In this document: piece by piece, positions 54,501-64,000 of the stretch
How the letters are laid out: each line of letters opens with the position of its first letter
How positions within the stretch are numbered: the stretch's first letter is position 1
From: Zoroaster sp. YZ-2022
Taxonomy: Eukaryota; Echinodermata; Asteroidea; Forcipulatida; Zoroasteridae
NCBI GenBank assembly: GCA_029582265.1
Contig: CM055819.1
Span: forward strand, 43,595,048 to 43,659,047
Direction of reading: 5' to 3'
Length of the DNA: 64,000 nucleotides
Program-made: the position numbers and the translations under genes
The notes under the pieces: generated by a model
Seen by the model: only the letters and a program-made list of their open reading frames with translations
Database searches by the model: none
What the model was told of the DNA's origin: nothing

Positions 54501-56237
54501 CTGGAAACACTGCTCTAACTGTGAATATACAATTACAAACCAAATTATTGATTGGCAAAATGCGATTGGCAAAAAGCTGATTTGTATGAAGAAAGTGGAA
54601 TAAATGATGATTTTTGTGTGGCTTTTGTTTTCATTTCGTCTGTTGTTTCCATTACAATGCGCTATAAATTGCTGCGTTTACGTTGATTGTGCTTGGCAAA
54701 AATATAAACCCCGCTAGCATTACATTTTAAGGAACATATTGGTAACTACGCACATTTTATTAGTAACCTTCTGAAGTCATGGGTTTTTACAGTTTTTTCC
54801 TCGGTGAAGCCAAGGGGAGTACGCGTGAGGCAGTAATTACTATTTTTTTTAATTACAACAATTTTGTTTTAGTCAATTGAGCTGAATTTTTTTATGAACT
54901 ATCACTGACCCTTCCTAAAAAGAGTGGCTAAACAGTTCTTACCCTAGAGTTCATCCCCGGGGTAGGGCAACCCTTACAAATAATGGTCTCTGCCAACAGC
55001 CATAGACTTGTGTACAAAAACATGATACCATTGTGTATAGCCACTTGCTATATCTACATCAATGGCCCTGGGACTAAATGCAAACAACATCTGTTTGGAG
55101 GCATACCTGACCCAGAAATACCCCCAGGGTAATTACTAGGTGGCCTAGTTTGTGTGTTTTTTTCACCCTGTGGCTGTTATGTGTCAGTGCTTGTATTGCA
55201 GCGCAATACTGATTTCAACGTTTACATGGTTGCAATGGCTGTACTTCAAAAGAAAACCTGTCTGTCTATGGCTGTTTGGTGTATGGATTGTAGTGGATGT
55301 GGGAGTGTTGGCTTGGGGTGGTAGGGGGTGGGGGTATAATAGTTGTGGTTTACTCTTGTAGTGTTGTAGTGGCCTAATCAAACAGTGGTAAATAGACACC
55401 TGCTGAGTGGTTTGGGGATGGCAGTTCGCATAGGGTTGGGGGCGCGGATTTCGACATGTACTATTTTTGGCAAATCTAGTGGGTGTAAATTGCCAGAATG
55501 TTCAAATCTTTGGTGTGTGTGTCCAGGGAACTTCTATTCATCTGTTCAGACCATTAGAAAAAGATTTGTGCCCCCAAACACAGTCATTTACCCCCCAACA
55601 TAAAACGCCTTCCGCGTGCGCCCCTTCGTGCATCCGTGTAAATTTCTCCTATACGGGTTTACTCGATTGTTGACATAATACATATTTTCAAAAGGTGATA
55701 ACTTTTGAACCGGACATGCCACAGTTGTTTAACAGGTACCGTATCAAAATGAAGCTTATTGCATGCTCTTTTCAGCCATGTATATAAGAGCCCGTCACAA
55801 ATGTTCTTGACTTTAATGAAACAAGTTGACTGAAGGCAACATGTTTGGGTTGGTAAATTTAAAATGTTTTACGCGCCCTTTAAAAGGTTGTTCGTACCGT
55901 CCCACTCCAACGTCAGTCATCAACCAGCCAGCCAGTGTTGGGGTGGGGGGGGGGGGAGGGGGTGGCAGACGCACTATCGTATTACTTTTCTAGTAGCGCA
56001 TCCGTGGAGCATAATGGGCGTACCTTCCCCAAATGTTGGGCCACCAAACACTACCATCAATCAATCAATCAATCAATCAATCAACCAATCAATCAATCAC
56101 ATCACATTTATTTCCATACTTCCATAAAATAATTAACAAACTTTATATTAAAAGTGCATTAAATCACAGATCAAACCATGCTGATTGCATCGGTGTCATA
56201 ACAAAGGTCTTCATACGTCAATTATTTCCTATACATT
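54501..56237. other. non-coding, includes a 1.2-kb block not in other modules
   Basis: After GATTGGCAAAATG (54550) the usual intron is interrupted and resumes at GTTCTTGAC (55802), so 54570-55795 is extra DNA. It has no convincing frame, TIRs or tail. Also present are a G-rich run (55941-55965) and a (CAAT)n run (56056-56098). The expected F5/8C exons 2 and 3 are not here. Confidence 0.5.
56056..56098. repeat. (CAAT)n microsatellite
   Basis: About ten ATCA/CAAT units with one interruption. Confidence 0.9.
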
Positions 56238-56737
56238 NNNNNNNNNNNNNNNNNNNNNNNNNNNNNNNNNNNNNNNNNNNNNNNNNNNNNNNNNNNNNNN
56301 NNNNNNNNNNNNNNNNNNNNNNNNNNNNNNNNNNNNNNNNNNNNNNNNNNNNNNNNNNNNNNNNNNNNNNNNNNNNNNNNNNNNNNNNNNNNNNNNNNNN
56401 NNNNNNNNNNNNNNNNNNNNNNNNNNNNNNNNNNNNNNNNNNNNNNNNNNNNNNNNNNNNNNNNNNNNNNNNNNNNNNNNNNNNNNNNNNNNNNNNNNNN
56501 NNNNNNNNNNNNNNNNNNNNNNNNNNNNNNNNNNNNNNNNNNNNNNNNNNNNNNNNNNNNNNNNNNNNNNNNNNNNNNNNNNNNNNNNNNNNNNNNNNNN
56601 NNNNNNNNNNNNNNNNNNNNNNNNNNNNNNNNNNNNNNNNNNNNNNNNNNNNNNNNNNNNNNNNNNNNNNNNNNNNNNNNNNNNNNNNNNNNNNNNNNNN
56701 NNNNNNNNNNNNNNNNNNNNNNNNNNNNNNNNNNNNN
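56238..56737. other. assembly gap (500 N)
   Basis: Exactly 500 N bases, probably a placeholder. By comparison with copy 1 (16228-16370) the gap should contain an F5/8C exon 1, since the poly-A run and following sequence on its right edge match the DNA just upstream of that exon. Confidence 1.
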
Positions 56738-57066
56738 AAAAAAAAAAAATAAGAGTGCTAGTCGACGTCAGATTCCCACGTAATAAAGCTTTGATATGTG
56801 TTTACTGAGTCTAGGCCCGCAGGCCTAAGAGGGCTGATCCTGCAGGGGTTTGGGGTTCAGACCCCCCCCTAACGCGTGGCTGCATTAAACAAAATAAATA
56901 TCTTTTTTGGAGAAACCATAAGCTGTTTTTAACAAAGCCACTGTATTCCAGAAACACACAGTCATGCAGAAGTCTACGTCAGAGCATAATAATGGGTGGA
57001 GCCGATTATAAGTCAGGGCTAGTGTTGCTACACCGTTTCTTATGACACAATACATTCCAACTAGCC

Positions 57067-59460
57067 TATCCCTTAGGTTTGATTGTGCTGCTGTTCCCCA
57101 AATTGGGCTACATTACTCCAAATTGGGTCTAATGAAAGACTTGTAGATTGTAGCTGTGGTACGACTGTTTTTAATTTAATTGTATTTTATTACATTTTGC
57201 AATGGCAATCAAATTACATCAATTAAATATAAAACCAAATCAAAAAGACAAAAAATCCACAAATATTCATTTTAAACAAAAAGCCAGTGAGTGGTAAGAT
57301 AGAACAGGTGACCAGCACCTCTACAAGGCCATCCTACCACAAGAAACCCACTGAACATTTTATACTTCGTTACACCCCCATTCCCCCGTTACACCACTGG
57401 AGGGCCGCTGAACCAAGTTAAAACGGAAAAGACAACATTAAGTAACAAATTCATTACGCCGACAGAGAGAGCAATGGCAAGAAGACATCCATGTACAAAC
57501 ATTATCTACCGAAAAAACTGGAAGCAAATTTTGAGATTTAAACGACCAAAGTGAAGTGGCAGATATTAAGGTTTTCCACTTTGTTTTCCTCATCCTTCCA
57601 AGTTTTCTACTAGTAGTCATAGATAAGTTGCTAATGTGTTGTGTCCAGGTGAGTTTGGCATTTATTGTAACCCCCAGGATCTTGATGGAGGCCAAGTCAC
57701 TTAATTGCTCCTCAAGAAATTTTAGTTGAGGATGCAGTGGGTTTGTAGTTGAGATATGATGATAGACTGAGTTTTAGATGCATTGAACTTAAGCTTCCAT
57801 TTCTTGGCCCAATAAGCTAGTTTTGTTAGATCACGTTGAAGTGATGCTGCACAGTGTATTCTCTCAGCAAGTGATGTAATTGTAGAGAAAAGGAACAGTC
57901 GTCTGCATAGCTGAACATTCTATTTTCAAGGTTTTCAGCAATGTCGCTGATGAAAATGAGAAAAAGAGAAGGACCTAATACACTGCCCTGGGGTACACCA
58001 GAACTGATAGGTGAGATGCTTGAGAGTTGACCTCCAAAAGAAAGTTGCTAAATTATGTTGCTCAAATATGATTTGAACCAGCGGAGTAGATAACCAGTAA
58101 TCACACAATGCAATTTAGAAGACTTGTATGCGATACTTTATCAAATGCTGCCGACAGATTAAGTGCAATGATTCAAAACCTTTATCAAGATTGTCTTGAA
58201 TTTATTGTGTGATGAGAAGTGCATCATTAGTGGATCTCTTAGGTAGGAAGCCGAACTGTAGATGAGGAAGGGGACCATTAGTAAGACAGTATGTCAGGAG
58301 AGCCTTGTTTACAATCCTGACTGACAGAAGGGCTATTGGTCAGTAGTTCCGAGGATCACTTGGTGAGCCAGGTTTTGGAATAGGTTTACATGTGCACACT
58401 TCCAGGCACATCATCAACAATTTGCGAAAGACGTGTGTGAGTGAAACAGCTCGTTCTGGAGCAGCTCCTTTCAGAACAATTGCAGGAATCCTGTATGGTC
58501 CGGTAGCCTTGTGTGTGTCAAGGTTTTGGAGCTCCTTTAAACATTTTTTGTCAATCTCCTCTGTGGTTGTGAGGTGAATATTTGAAGCAAGCTCGTTATC
58601 TGGGTTGAACAGTTTACGAATGAATGATTGGTTAAGTACGTCTGCTTTAGCTTTGTTGTCAGTGATTGGCTGATTGTTGACAAAGAGGGTGGGAACACAA
58701 GAGGAACGATTTATATTTAGTGAAGAGTTTAGAGTACTCAAGCACTGCTTGGATGATTTGTCCTCATCGTCAAGAGAAGACCTCAGTTTTATGCTGAACC
58801 TCTTTTGAGCCTGTCTGTATGTGTGCTGACAGTGATTTCTGGCATGTTTGTACTCATTCCAGTCATGTCTGTCTGCTATGAGATTTTTTTTCCATTCATT
58901 CCAGAGCTTTACTTTCCTGTCAAGAGCAGCTTTACACACTTTGTCAAACCAGGTGTGGCTGTCGGATCTGCTTGAAAGGTACGGATGGGTATGCAGAGTT
59001 CTATTGCTTCTGTGATTTCTGTTTCAATTTGTGTCCAGCAATCCTCTATGTTATCCAGACGAAGGAATTTGGATCATTTAGCTGTTGCTTTTGTTCACGA
59101 AAGAAATCCCAGTCAGCATACATATACAGCCAGGCAGTCTTCTTGGTAGTTTTTGGACGATGAGATGGTTGAAGGTTACATAGACTGTGGAATGGTCTGA
59201 AGTGCCAATGTTAACACTGATAGAGGATATAGTCCCAATAATGCTGACGATGCTGATGGGGTACTCATTACGAGGCCCAACTCTTCCACACAGTATAAAG
59301 TGAACAGTAGCTCAGCTTTGAGCCTTGACTGCTGCCGTTGTCTACCATGAAGATCTTCCGCCGCCAGTCTGACATCAAGTGCTGTTCACCACTAGACCTC
59401 AGCAGGAGAACAGGAAGATTGATTTCTAGAGGGCCTGCCACCCGCTACATCATATCATGC
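57067..59460 (-). mobile_element. LINE, copy 2 of 16681-19250
   Basis: The frame at 58340-58939 encodes WNEWKKNLIADRHDWNEY, LDTHKATGPYRIPAIVLK and PIPKPGSPSDPRNY. The thumb piece KILGVTINAKLTWTQHISNL is at 57620-57690. The frame extends further 5' than in copy 1, because one indel is absent. It shares most inactivating changes with copy 1, so the element was already dead when the segment duplicated. Confidence 0.8.
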
Positions 59461-59641
59461 GCCTTAAACAAGCCAAGCTGGTAAGACAAGCCGGTGTCTA
59501 AAATGGTTTATGATGAAAATAGCCCAAAGAGTGGTCGAAGGGTAAGATACAGTTAGTAAAAGTCAAAAGTCAAAACACCAAGCCAGTTCCCAAACCGAAG
59601 TATGGGGATACGCCTTTCCCAACTGCAGGAGATCTGTGTCA

Positions 59642-59879
59642 TGGGCGGATCCAGAACATTTTTTAGGGGGGGGGGGGGCTGAGAATCAAAAACAACTATT
59701 TTTCAGTACTACAAAAATTACAATGAAATAATCAAAGGGAGAGAAAAACAAAGCACACTGTGGGAATGGGAGTGCGTTCTCCCCTCCCCTCCACCTCTCT
59801 CTTCCTCTCCCTTTAAAAAAACACTTTTTTAACGATTTTAGGGGGGTCTACAGCCCCCTTAGCCCCCCTGGATCCGCCA
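59642..59879. mobile_element. hAT-like MITE, copy 2
   Basis: Ends TGGGCGGATCCAG and CTGGATCCGCCA as at 19426-19683. The T-rich internal run is shorter here. Confidence 0.6.
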
Positions 59880-60098
59880 ATGTGTGTGTATGTACCCCTG
59901 CTGGCATCGGTGAAGTCTTGATCTTTCCAGGGGTCAGTCGCCTCTAACCCTACCTAAGCTAAATTAAAAACTAACTTTAACTGACAAGGTATTCCTCAAA
60001 AAGAGATGGGAGTAGACAGAGGAATGGGGGTAAGAAAAGAAATGTAAAGAGAGGACAGCTAGAGAAAGACAGCTGAGGAGGTAAAGGATGCTTAATCC

Positions 60099-60621
60099 CT
60101 CATTCTGGTATACACCACCCTCTCACGAGGACCCTCATTCTGGTATACGCCAGCCTCTCACGAGGACCCTCATTCTGGTATACGCCAGCCTCTCACGAGG
60201 ACCCTCATTCTGGTATACGCCAGCCTCTCACGAGGACCCTGATTCTGGTATACGCCAGCCTCTCACGAGGACCCTCAGTGGTATACGCCAGCCTCTCACG
60301 AGGACCCTCATTCTGGTATACGCCAGCCTCTCACGAGGACCCTCATTCTGGTATACGCCAGCCTCTCACGAGGACCCTCATTGTGGTATACGCCAGCCTC
60401 TCACGAGGACCCTCATTCTGGTATACGCCAGCCTCTCACGAGGACCCTCATTCTGGTATACGCCAGCCTCTCACGAGGACCCTCATTCTGGTATACGTCA
60501 GCCACTCACGAGGACCCTCATTCTGGTATACGCCAGCCTCTCACGAGGACCCTCATTCTGGTATACGCCAGCCTCTCACGAGGCCCCTCATTCTGGTATA
60601 CGCCAGCCTCTCACGAGGACC
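60099..60621. repeat. 35-bp minisatellite, 15 units
   Basis: Fifteen copies of the unit found five times at 19896. One unit is shortened (CTCAGTGG) and single substitutions mark a few others. It is open in all three forward frames only because the unit has no stop codon in them. Confidence 0.95.
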
Positions 60622-60757
60622 CTCTTTCAAAATCCTGGATCCGCCCCTGCGTAGTGTTTTCTGAGCTCAATGTGTATGGTCGACTTCTGTTGTAATAAAA
60701 TCATGTTTTGCTTTGTCAGTATGAATAGCATTGTGAGATACAAGAAACGAAAACGAA

Positions 60758-60802
60758 AAGGAACACAGTGATGCCCCTCAGCATTGCTCGTCGAACTAGT
60801 AA
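60758..60802 (-). pseudogene. HYR exon remnant, copy 2
   Basis: GGAACACAGTGATGCCCC and CAGCATTGCTCGTCGAAC match the remnant at 20208; here one base is closer to the intact exon (CAGCATT for TAGCATT). Confidence 0.55.
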
Positions 60803-61015
60803 CCAGCCTGCTTGCATGGGCACAATGTTGCTGTTTTTCTTATGCAGACAAGTACTGCTATTAGCTTCTTTAAGGTGTTATTTAAAGGTATTTTATATAA
60901 TTAATTCACTTAGGTTTTTGACACTGCTTGTTCGCCACTATGCTATGCATACATACTTCCCTCTAAATGAGGTGGACCGAGTGGCTGTTTTTAAACAAAA
61001 ACCAAATGTTCTTAC

Positions 61016-61228
61016 CTAGCTGAACATTGAAGGAGCACACCTGGGGTGACACCTGCCCCTCAGAATCGCTCGCCGTACAATGAACCACTGTAATATCCTT
61101 GGTGAAATTCGTCCCCGGCATTGGATTGCACGACACGGTGAGTGGGATACCGGTGTTAGCATCGTTGGCATTGGGGATCGTAAAGTTGACCATCGTGTCG
61201 GTGGCTATGATATCGGCATCAGGGCAAT
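61016..61228 (-). CDS. HYR domain exon H
   Basis: A 213-bp exon, phase 1 at both ends; acceptor CTTTTCAG, donor GTAAGA. It encodes CPDADIIATDTMVNFTIPNA, IPLTVSCNPMPG and VVHCTASDSEGQVSPQVC. It is the duplicate of exon A at 20465 and differs at only a few bases, one of which changes Ala to Thr in the second strand (LAVSC to LTVSC). Confidence 0.88.
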
Positions 61229-61669
61229 CTGAAAAGACTGCTCTCAAAGTGAATAAGAAACACGTTTTTAATTAAAGGCGACGTATTTGAGCGGAAAAGG
61301 GAGGAAGGTTGGTTTTGAAAACAACGACAATGACACTGATGCTATTTTACTCCATTCCAAGTAAGAAATATATTCTATGTCAAGTATTGGCATTTGTTTA
61401 GAGCCTCTCTTTAACGACAACATTAAATAAGCTGAAACTTTCACATTTGCATTCATAATCTTGATTCTTATAAAGTATGGATCGATTTACACACAATTTA
61501 CTAAAAGTGTATATTGTTTTTAATGGTATTCTTTTTCATTAAACATTTTCACATGCACCTTACAGACCAAACTTATACTAACTTCAGGCAGTGTGAAAAT
61601 TTGTGAAGTTGCAAACGTAATCTAAATAGTGAACATCAAAACTTGTAAAGTTTCATATTTAAGTTAAGT
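61229..61669. other. intron, duplicated
   Basis: Non-coding; matches 20678-21123. Confidence 0.5.
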
Positions 61670-61786
61670 AATACTAATTGCGGTTACACCATGTGAAATT
61701 CTCTATTGAGTGGTAATTAGTTCTGAAAAGAACTGGAGGTTACAACTCGAAGTTTCGATCAGTATGCTCTGATCGTCATCATAAGA
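61670..61786 (-). ncRNA. hammerhead-ribozyme-like element, copy 2
   Basis: On the minus strand ATGATGA, a perfect stem II hairpin (CGATCAG-AGCATA-CTGATCG), GAAAC and TTCGAGTTG follow in hammerhead order. Two core positions deviate from consensus (A for C at the start of CUGAUGA, and UUC for GUC), so it is probably inactive. The AGTTCT/AGAACT hairpin body follows. Confidence 0.55.
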
Positions 61787-63096
61787 CTGTTTAAGTTAAC
61801 AAGTAAAACTATTAAACGTCAAATAACACAATTACACGACTGGAAATTAATTTAATTGCAAAAGTTCAAGATTTATACTTTAAAGATATATTCTAAGACA
61901 TTGTTTTTTCTTTTCAAAATTCACAACTACAGGAACAAAATGGGGTGGGGTGGCACAACAAAAATAGCGGGGTATTACTATTTTATTTTTATTTTGTTAG
62001 AAATTTAGGAGCAGTCGTATTTCTTAGCCCAAAAAGGAGTCTCCAGTTTCTGGCCATAGGTCGGCTTTGAAATCGGTGCGGTGACCCTTTTTTGCCAACT
62101 AGTGAAACGCGATTATTGGAACCAGACAAAAATTTCCATACACAAAGTATGGTCGTTAAAAGAGGCCTCACAAATCGGGCAAACGTTCATACCAGTATAA
62201 TAATAATAATAATAATAATTGATTTAATTTTGCCCTACACCGACGTGTGTATAGCACTGTATACTCAGTGCTTTCCGAGTGTCTGTGTAATAATAATAAT
62301 AATACAGAAGATTTATAATGCGCACATATCCACCAATCAGGGCTCAAGGCGCTTTACAGTAAACAAGAAATCATACAATAGCATAACAATACAATAGCAA
62401 ATGCAATATAATACTAAACAAAAGAAACAAAATGCATAAATGAATGTCAGTAATCCTTATAGGCAATACACATAAGATGAATTTTAAGTTTTTCTTGAAG
62501 GAGTAAACAGTTTGAGATTCACGAATGTGCAGAGTCAAATCATTCCAAAGGCGTGGAGCCACAACTTCAAAAGATCTGTCACCCCAAGAATGTTTAGACT
62601 TTTGCTCAGTCAGCAGAAATTTTGCACTGGAACGTAACTTGCAAGAGGGGGCGTAACATTTCAACAAGCATGTGAAAAAGTCGTTTAAAATACAGCACGG
62701 CAGAATTCAAATCAATCCAGCAATTATGGCTGTAATACCGGAAAATCCCAAGAAATAATTTTTAAATGCTTTTGTATGTACTTGAGCTTTAAGTGGAAAT
62801 GGAGAGCGGGCGGGGTTGACCACCCCAGACAAATAGTAGGGTTATGTGCCTGTATTATCACACCCATGCTGTGGAGACTTTACGAAAATGGGCTTTATCA
62901 ATGTCATGATGTTTTGCCATCATCAATTTCGTACATTCAATTCAAACATCTAAGTTGCTGATTTCGTGCACGCTAGATCAAATGCGCCATATTCGAACTG
63001 CACCACCCATTTTCATTCATTCCAGAGTATCTCCCATGTGATGCACAATACTTTAATACATAGGAACCTATACATATACAGAAATGGAAACATTAC
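61787..63096. other. intron between F5/8C exon 3 and HYR exon H
   Basis: Non-coding. It contains the LINE fragment at 62199-62668. From 62735 it matches 26309-26700. Confidence 0.6.
62199..62668 (-). mobile_element. L2-like LINE 3' fragment, absent from copy 1
   Basis: The minus frame at 62667-62371 has SKHSWGDRSFEVVAPRLWND, the conserved LINE C-terminal W.DRSF..AP.LWN motif. Its 3' end is GCGCACATATCCACC-type sequence and (TTA)n, and a second truncated tail (62199-62290) is nested after it. Copy 1 reads through at 21620 (ACCAGTATGTGAAAAAG), which shows a later insertion with no obvious target duplication. Confidence 0.85.
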
Positions 63097-63229
63097 CTCT
63101 GCATCCAAGTAGTTCAAAGCGCATACATAATAGGTATCCATTCCACGTGACGGGTTCTATCTGTATGAATCTAGTCTGTAGAGCCGCGGGAAAGTAGACA
63201 GTTACTGGTGTGTTTCTGTCCGTGTTACC
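63097..63229 (-). CDS. F5/8C domain exon 3, first module in the window
   Basis: A 133-bp exon; acceptor GTTTCAG, donor GTAATG; phase 0 in, phase 1 out. It encodes GNTDRNTPVTVYFPAALQTR, FIQIEPVTWNGYLLC and MRFELLGCRG. It has one codon more than the other two exons 3, in the loop after the IEP strand. Its exons 1 and 2 lie beyond the right edge. Confidence 0.87.
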
Positions 63230-63880
63230 CTGAAACTGAAGACAGACAACAACAAACATAATTTATTTAAAATAAGGTTTATTTAATAGGTGTCTTGCAA
63301 TTATGTTTCTCGAGATGTAGCGAAATTAATGAGATTATTAGGGGAAAGAAACCATCAATTGTTCCCCCACCCTCCCCTCCCGTGTATTGATATCAAGAAC
63401 CATAGGGATTTGTCCAAGGGTTGGGATTAGCAAATGGGGGATCCTCGCCTATGGTTTCATGGTATTGTCACAATTGATAGTTGCATAATTGTAACTGTCA
63501 TCACTATTAACTGATAATGTCTTGTTAGGGACAAAATGTCTGAAACTTCAGACAATTTATGTTTAAAATGTAAAATTGTTTTTTAAATTCTTCACTTGTC
63601 AGGCCAGGTTCTTCTGAACAGTTCAGCCGAAAAGTCAGAAAATGACAACCGTGACAGTAAATCCTTGGACCAATGTAAAAACTAAAAATATCAATAAATC
63701 TATTCAACTAAAGTGACTTGGTTATGGGGAATAAACATTTTCGATATTCACATTGCATCTCGCTAGTTATCCCGCATATGGCAAAAGGCCGAAGGCTGAG
63801 ACACGCCATGTTTTCCGTGTTTCACGAGCGCGCAGGGTAACGAATTTAGCCTCCAGCATATGATACTCTGTCATTAACAA
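63230..63880. other. F5/8C intron 2, partial
   Basis: Non-coding; matches 26864-27520 with scattered indels, including the palindromic repeat at 63766-63841. Confidence 0.6.
63766..63841. repeat. 76-bp palindromic element, second copy
   Basis: GTTATCCCGC and GCAGGGTAAC bracket the same GGCCGAAGGCTGAGACAC core as at 27423-27498. Terminal pairing is partly kept through G-T pairs. Confidence 0.5.
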
Positions 63881-63884
63881 CTAA

Positions 63885-63985
63885 TCATGTGAAATTCTCA
63901 ACTGAGTCGTAATTAGTTCTGAAAAGAACTGGAGGTACAACTCGACGTTTCGATCAGTATGCTATGACGTCCTCAGGAGAATGCC
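63885..63985 (-). ncRNA. hammerhead-ribozyme-like element, best-preserved copy
   Basis: On the minus strand: CTCCTGAGGACG (CUGANGA box), stem II (CGTCA with TGATCG, one bulge, AGCATA loop region), GAAAC, GUC and GAGTTGTACC, then the AGTTCT/AGAACT hairpin. All catalytic core strings of a type I hammerhead are present. Stem III is minimal and palindromic (ACGU), as in ribozymes of Penelope-like elements, which are thought to act as dimers. It is intronic and on the gene's sense strand, and runs to the window edge. Confidence 0.6.
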
Positions 63986-64000
63986 GGACTCTGGGAAATG

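Larger units (their letters stand above)
56738..62734. repeat. segmental duplication, copy 2
   Basis: Matches 16349-21685 in order and orientation. Main differences are three times more minisatellite units, absence of the 160-bp insertion at 17561, presence of a LINE fragment at 62199-62668, and small indels. Confidence 0.9.
16228..63229 (-). other. host gene region: HYR and F5/8C modular exon array
   Basis: Seven intact HYR exons and seven F5/8C exons lie on the minus strand, all with consensus AG and GT splice edges and compatible phases. No start codon exon, signal peptide, stop-containing last exon, promoter or polyadenylation site can be assigned, so both gene ends are outside the window or lost. 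HYR domains have an immunoglobulin-like fold and occur in hyalin and other extracellular adhesive proteins. F5/8C domains bind carbohydrate or phospholipid. A secreted or surface adhesion, matrix or recognition protein is the natural reading. Whether this is one gene or several tandem genes cannot be decided here. Confidence 0.75.

Noticed and set aside
55152..55673. Several 68-72 codon frames on both strands
   Set aside because: Composition is biased by G-rich and T-rich sequence, no family resemblance, and no conservation in the other modules.
60088..60695. Three overlapping long frames with a 35-residue repeat (PSFWYTPASHEDPHSGIRQ type)
   Set aside because: They are translations of a 35-bp minisatellite that has no stop in the forward frames. 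The unit count differs threefold between duplicates, and neither splice sites nor a start context support coding.

Overview
The window is eukaryotic. The only host gene I can support is an intron-rich array of small exons on the minus strand. They encode HYR (hyalin repeat) domains and coagulation factor 5/8 type C (F5/8C, discoidin) domains. Everything else is transposon-dense, AT-rich intron or intergenic DNA with microsatellites and two 500-base N placeholders. This combination fits a marine deuterostome invertebrate such as an echinoderm, hemichordate or amphioxus. That assignment is an inference from gene content; I cannot name the species.

Region by region. 1-3524: the 5' part of a decayed Ty3/gypsy LTR retrotransposon (minus), next to a broken CR1/L2-like LINE (3526-4530, plus). 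5322-6371: an AT microsatellite holding a long-TIR MITE, then tRNA-like SINE pieces. 6528-9560: a nearly complete but frameshifted LINE (minus), carrying a 64-bp insertion with a 10-bp target duplication. 9805-11278: a tRNA-Leu-like SINE against a truncated LINE, then an assembly gap. 11779-16227: non-coding DNA with a 1.8-kb Harbinger-type non-autonomous element. 16228-63229: the HYR and F5/8C exon array, whose introns hold further LINEs, an LTR retrotransposon with unusual ends, MITEs, foldback elements and minisatellites.

The host array, read on the minus strand from high to low coordinate, is: F5/8C exon 3 (63.1 kb); HYR (61.0); assembly gap; HYR (54.3); HYR (49.6); HYR (46.5); HYR remnant; a complete three-exon F5/8C (43.9, 37.2, 35.6); HYR (33.2); HYR (32.5); HYR remnant; a complete three-exon F5/8C (30.2, 28.6, 26.7); HYR (20.5); an orphan F5/8C exon 1 (16.2). 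Every HYR exon starts and ends in phase 1, and each F5/8C module has intron phases 1 / 1 / 0 / 1. Whole modules can therefore be duplicated, lost or skipped without breaking the frame. The product would be a large secreted or cell-surface multidomain protein, or several tandem genes of that type.

The locus has grown by duplication at several scales: tandem module duplication; a segmental copy of 16.3-21.7 kb at 56.7-62.7 kb; and a nearly identical 3.1-kb tandem copy (46211-49314 and 49315-52419). Comparing copies gives empty-site evidence for several later insertions. The most notable non-coding signals are hammerhead-ribozyme-like motifs lying in introns on the gene's sense strand, a tandem set of palindromic foldback elements at 23953-24675, and a 2A-like motif in a LINE open reading frame.
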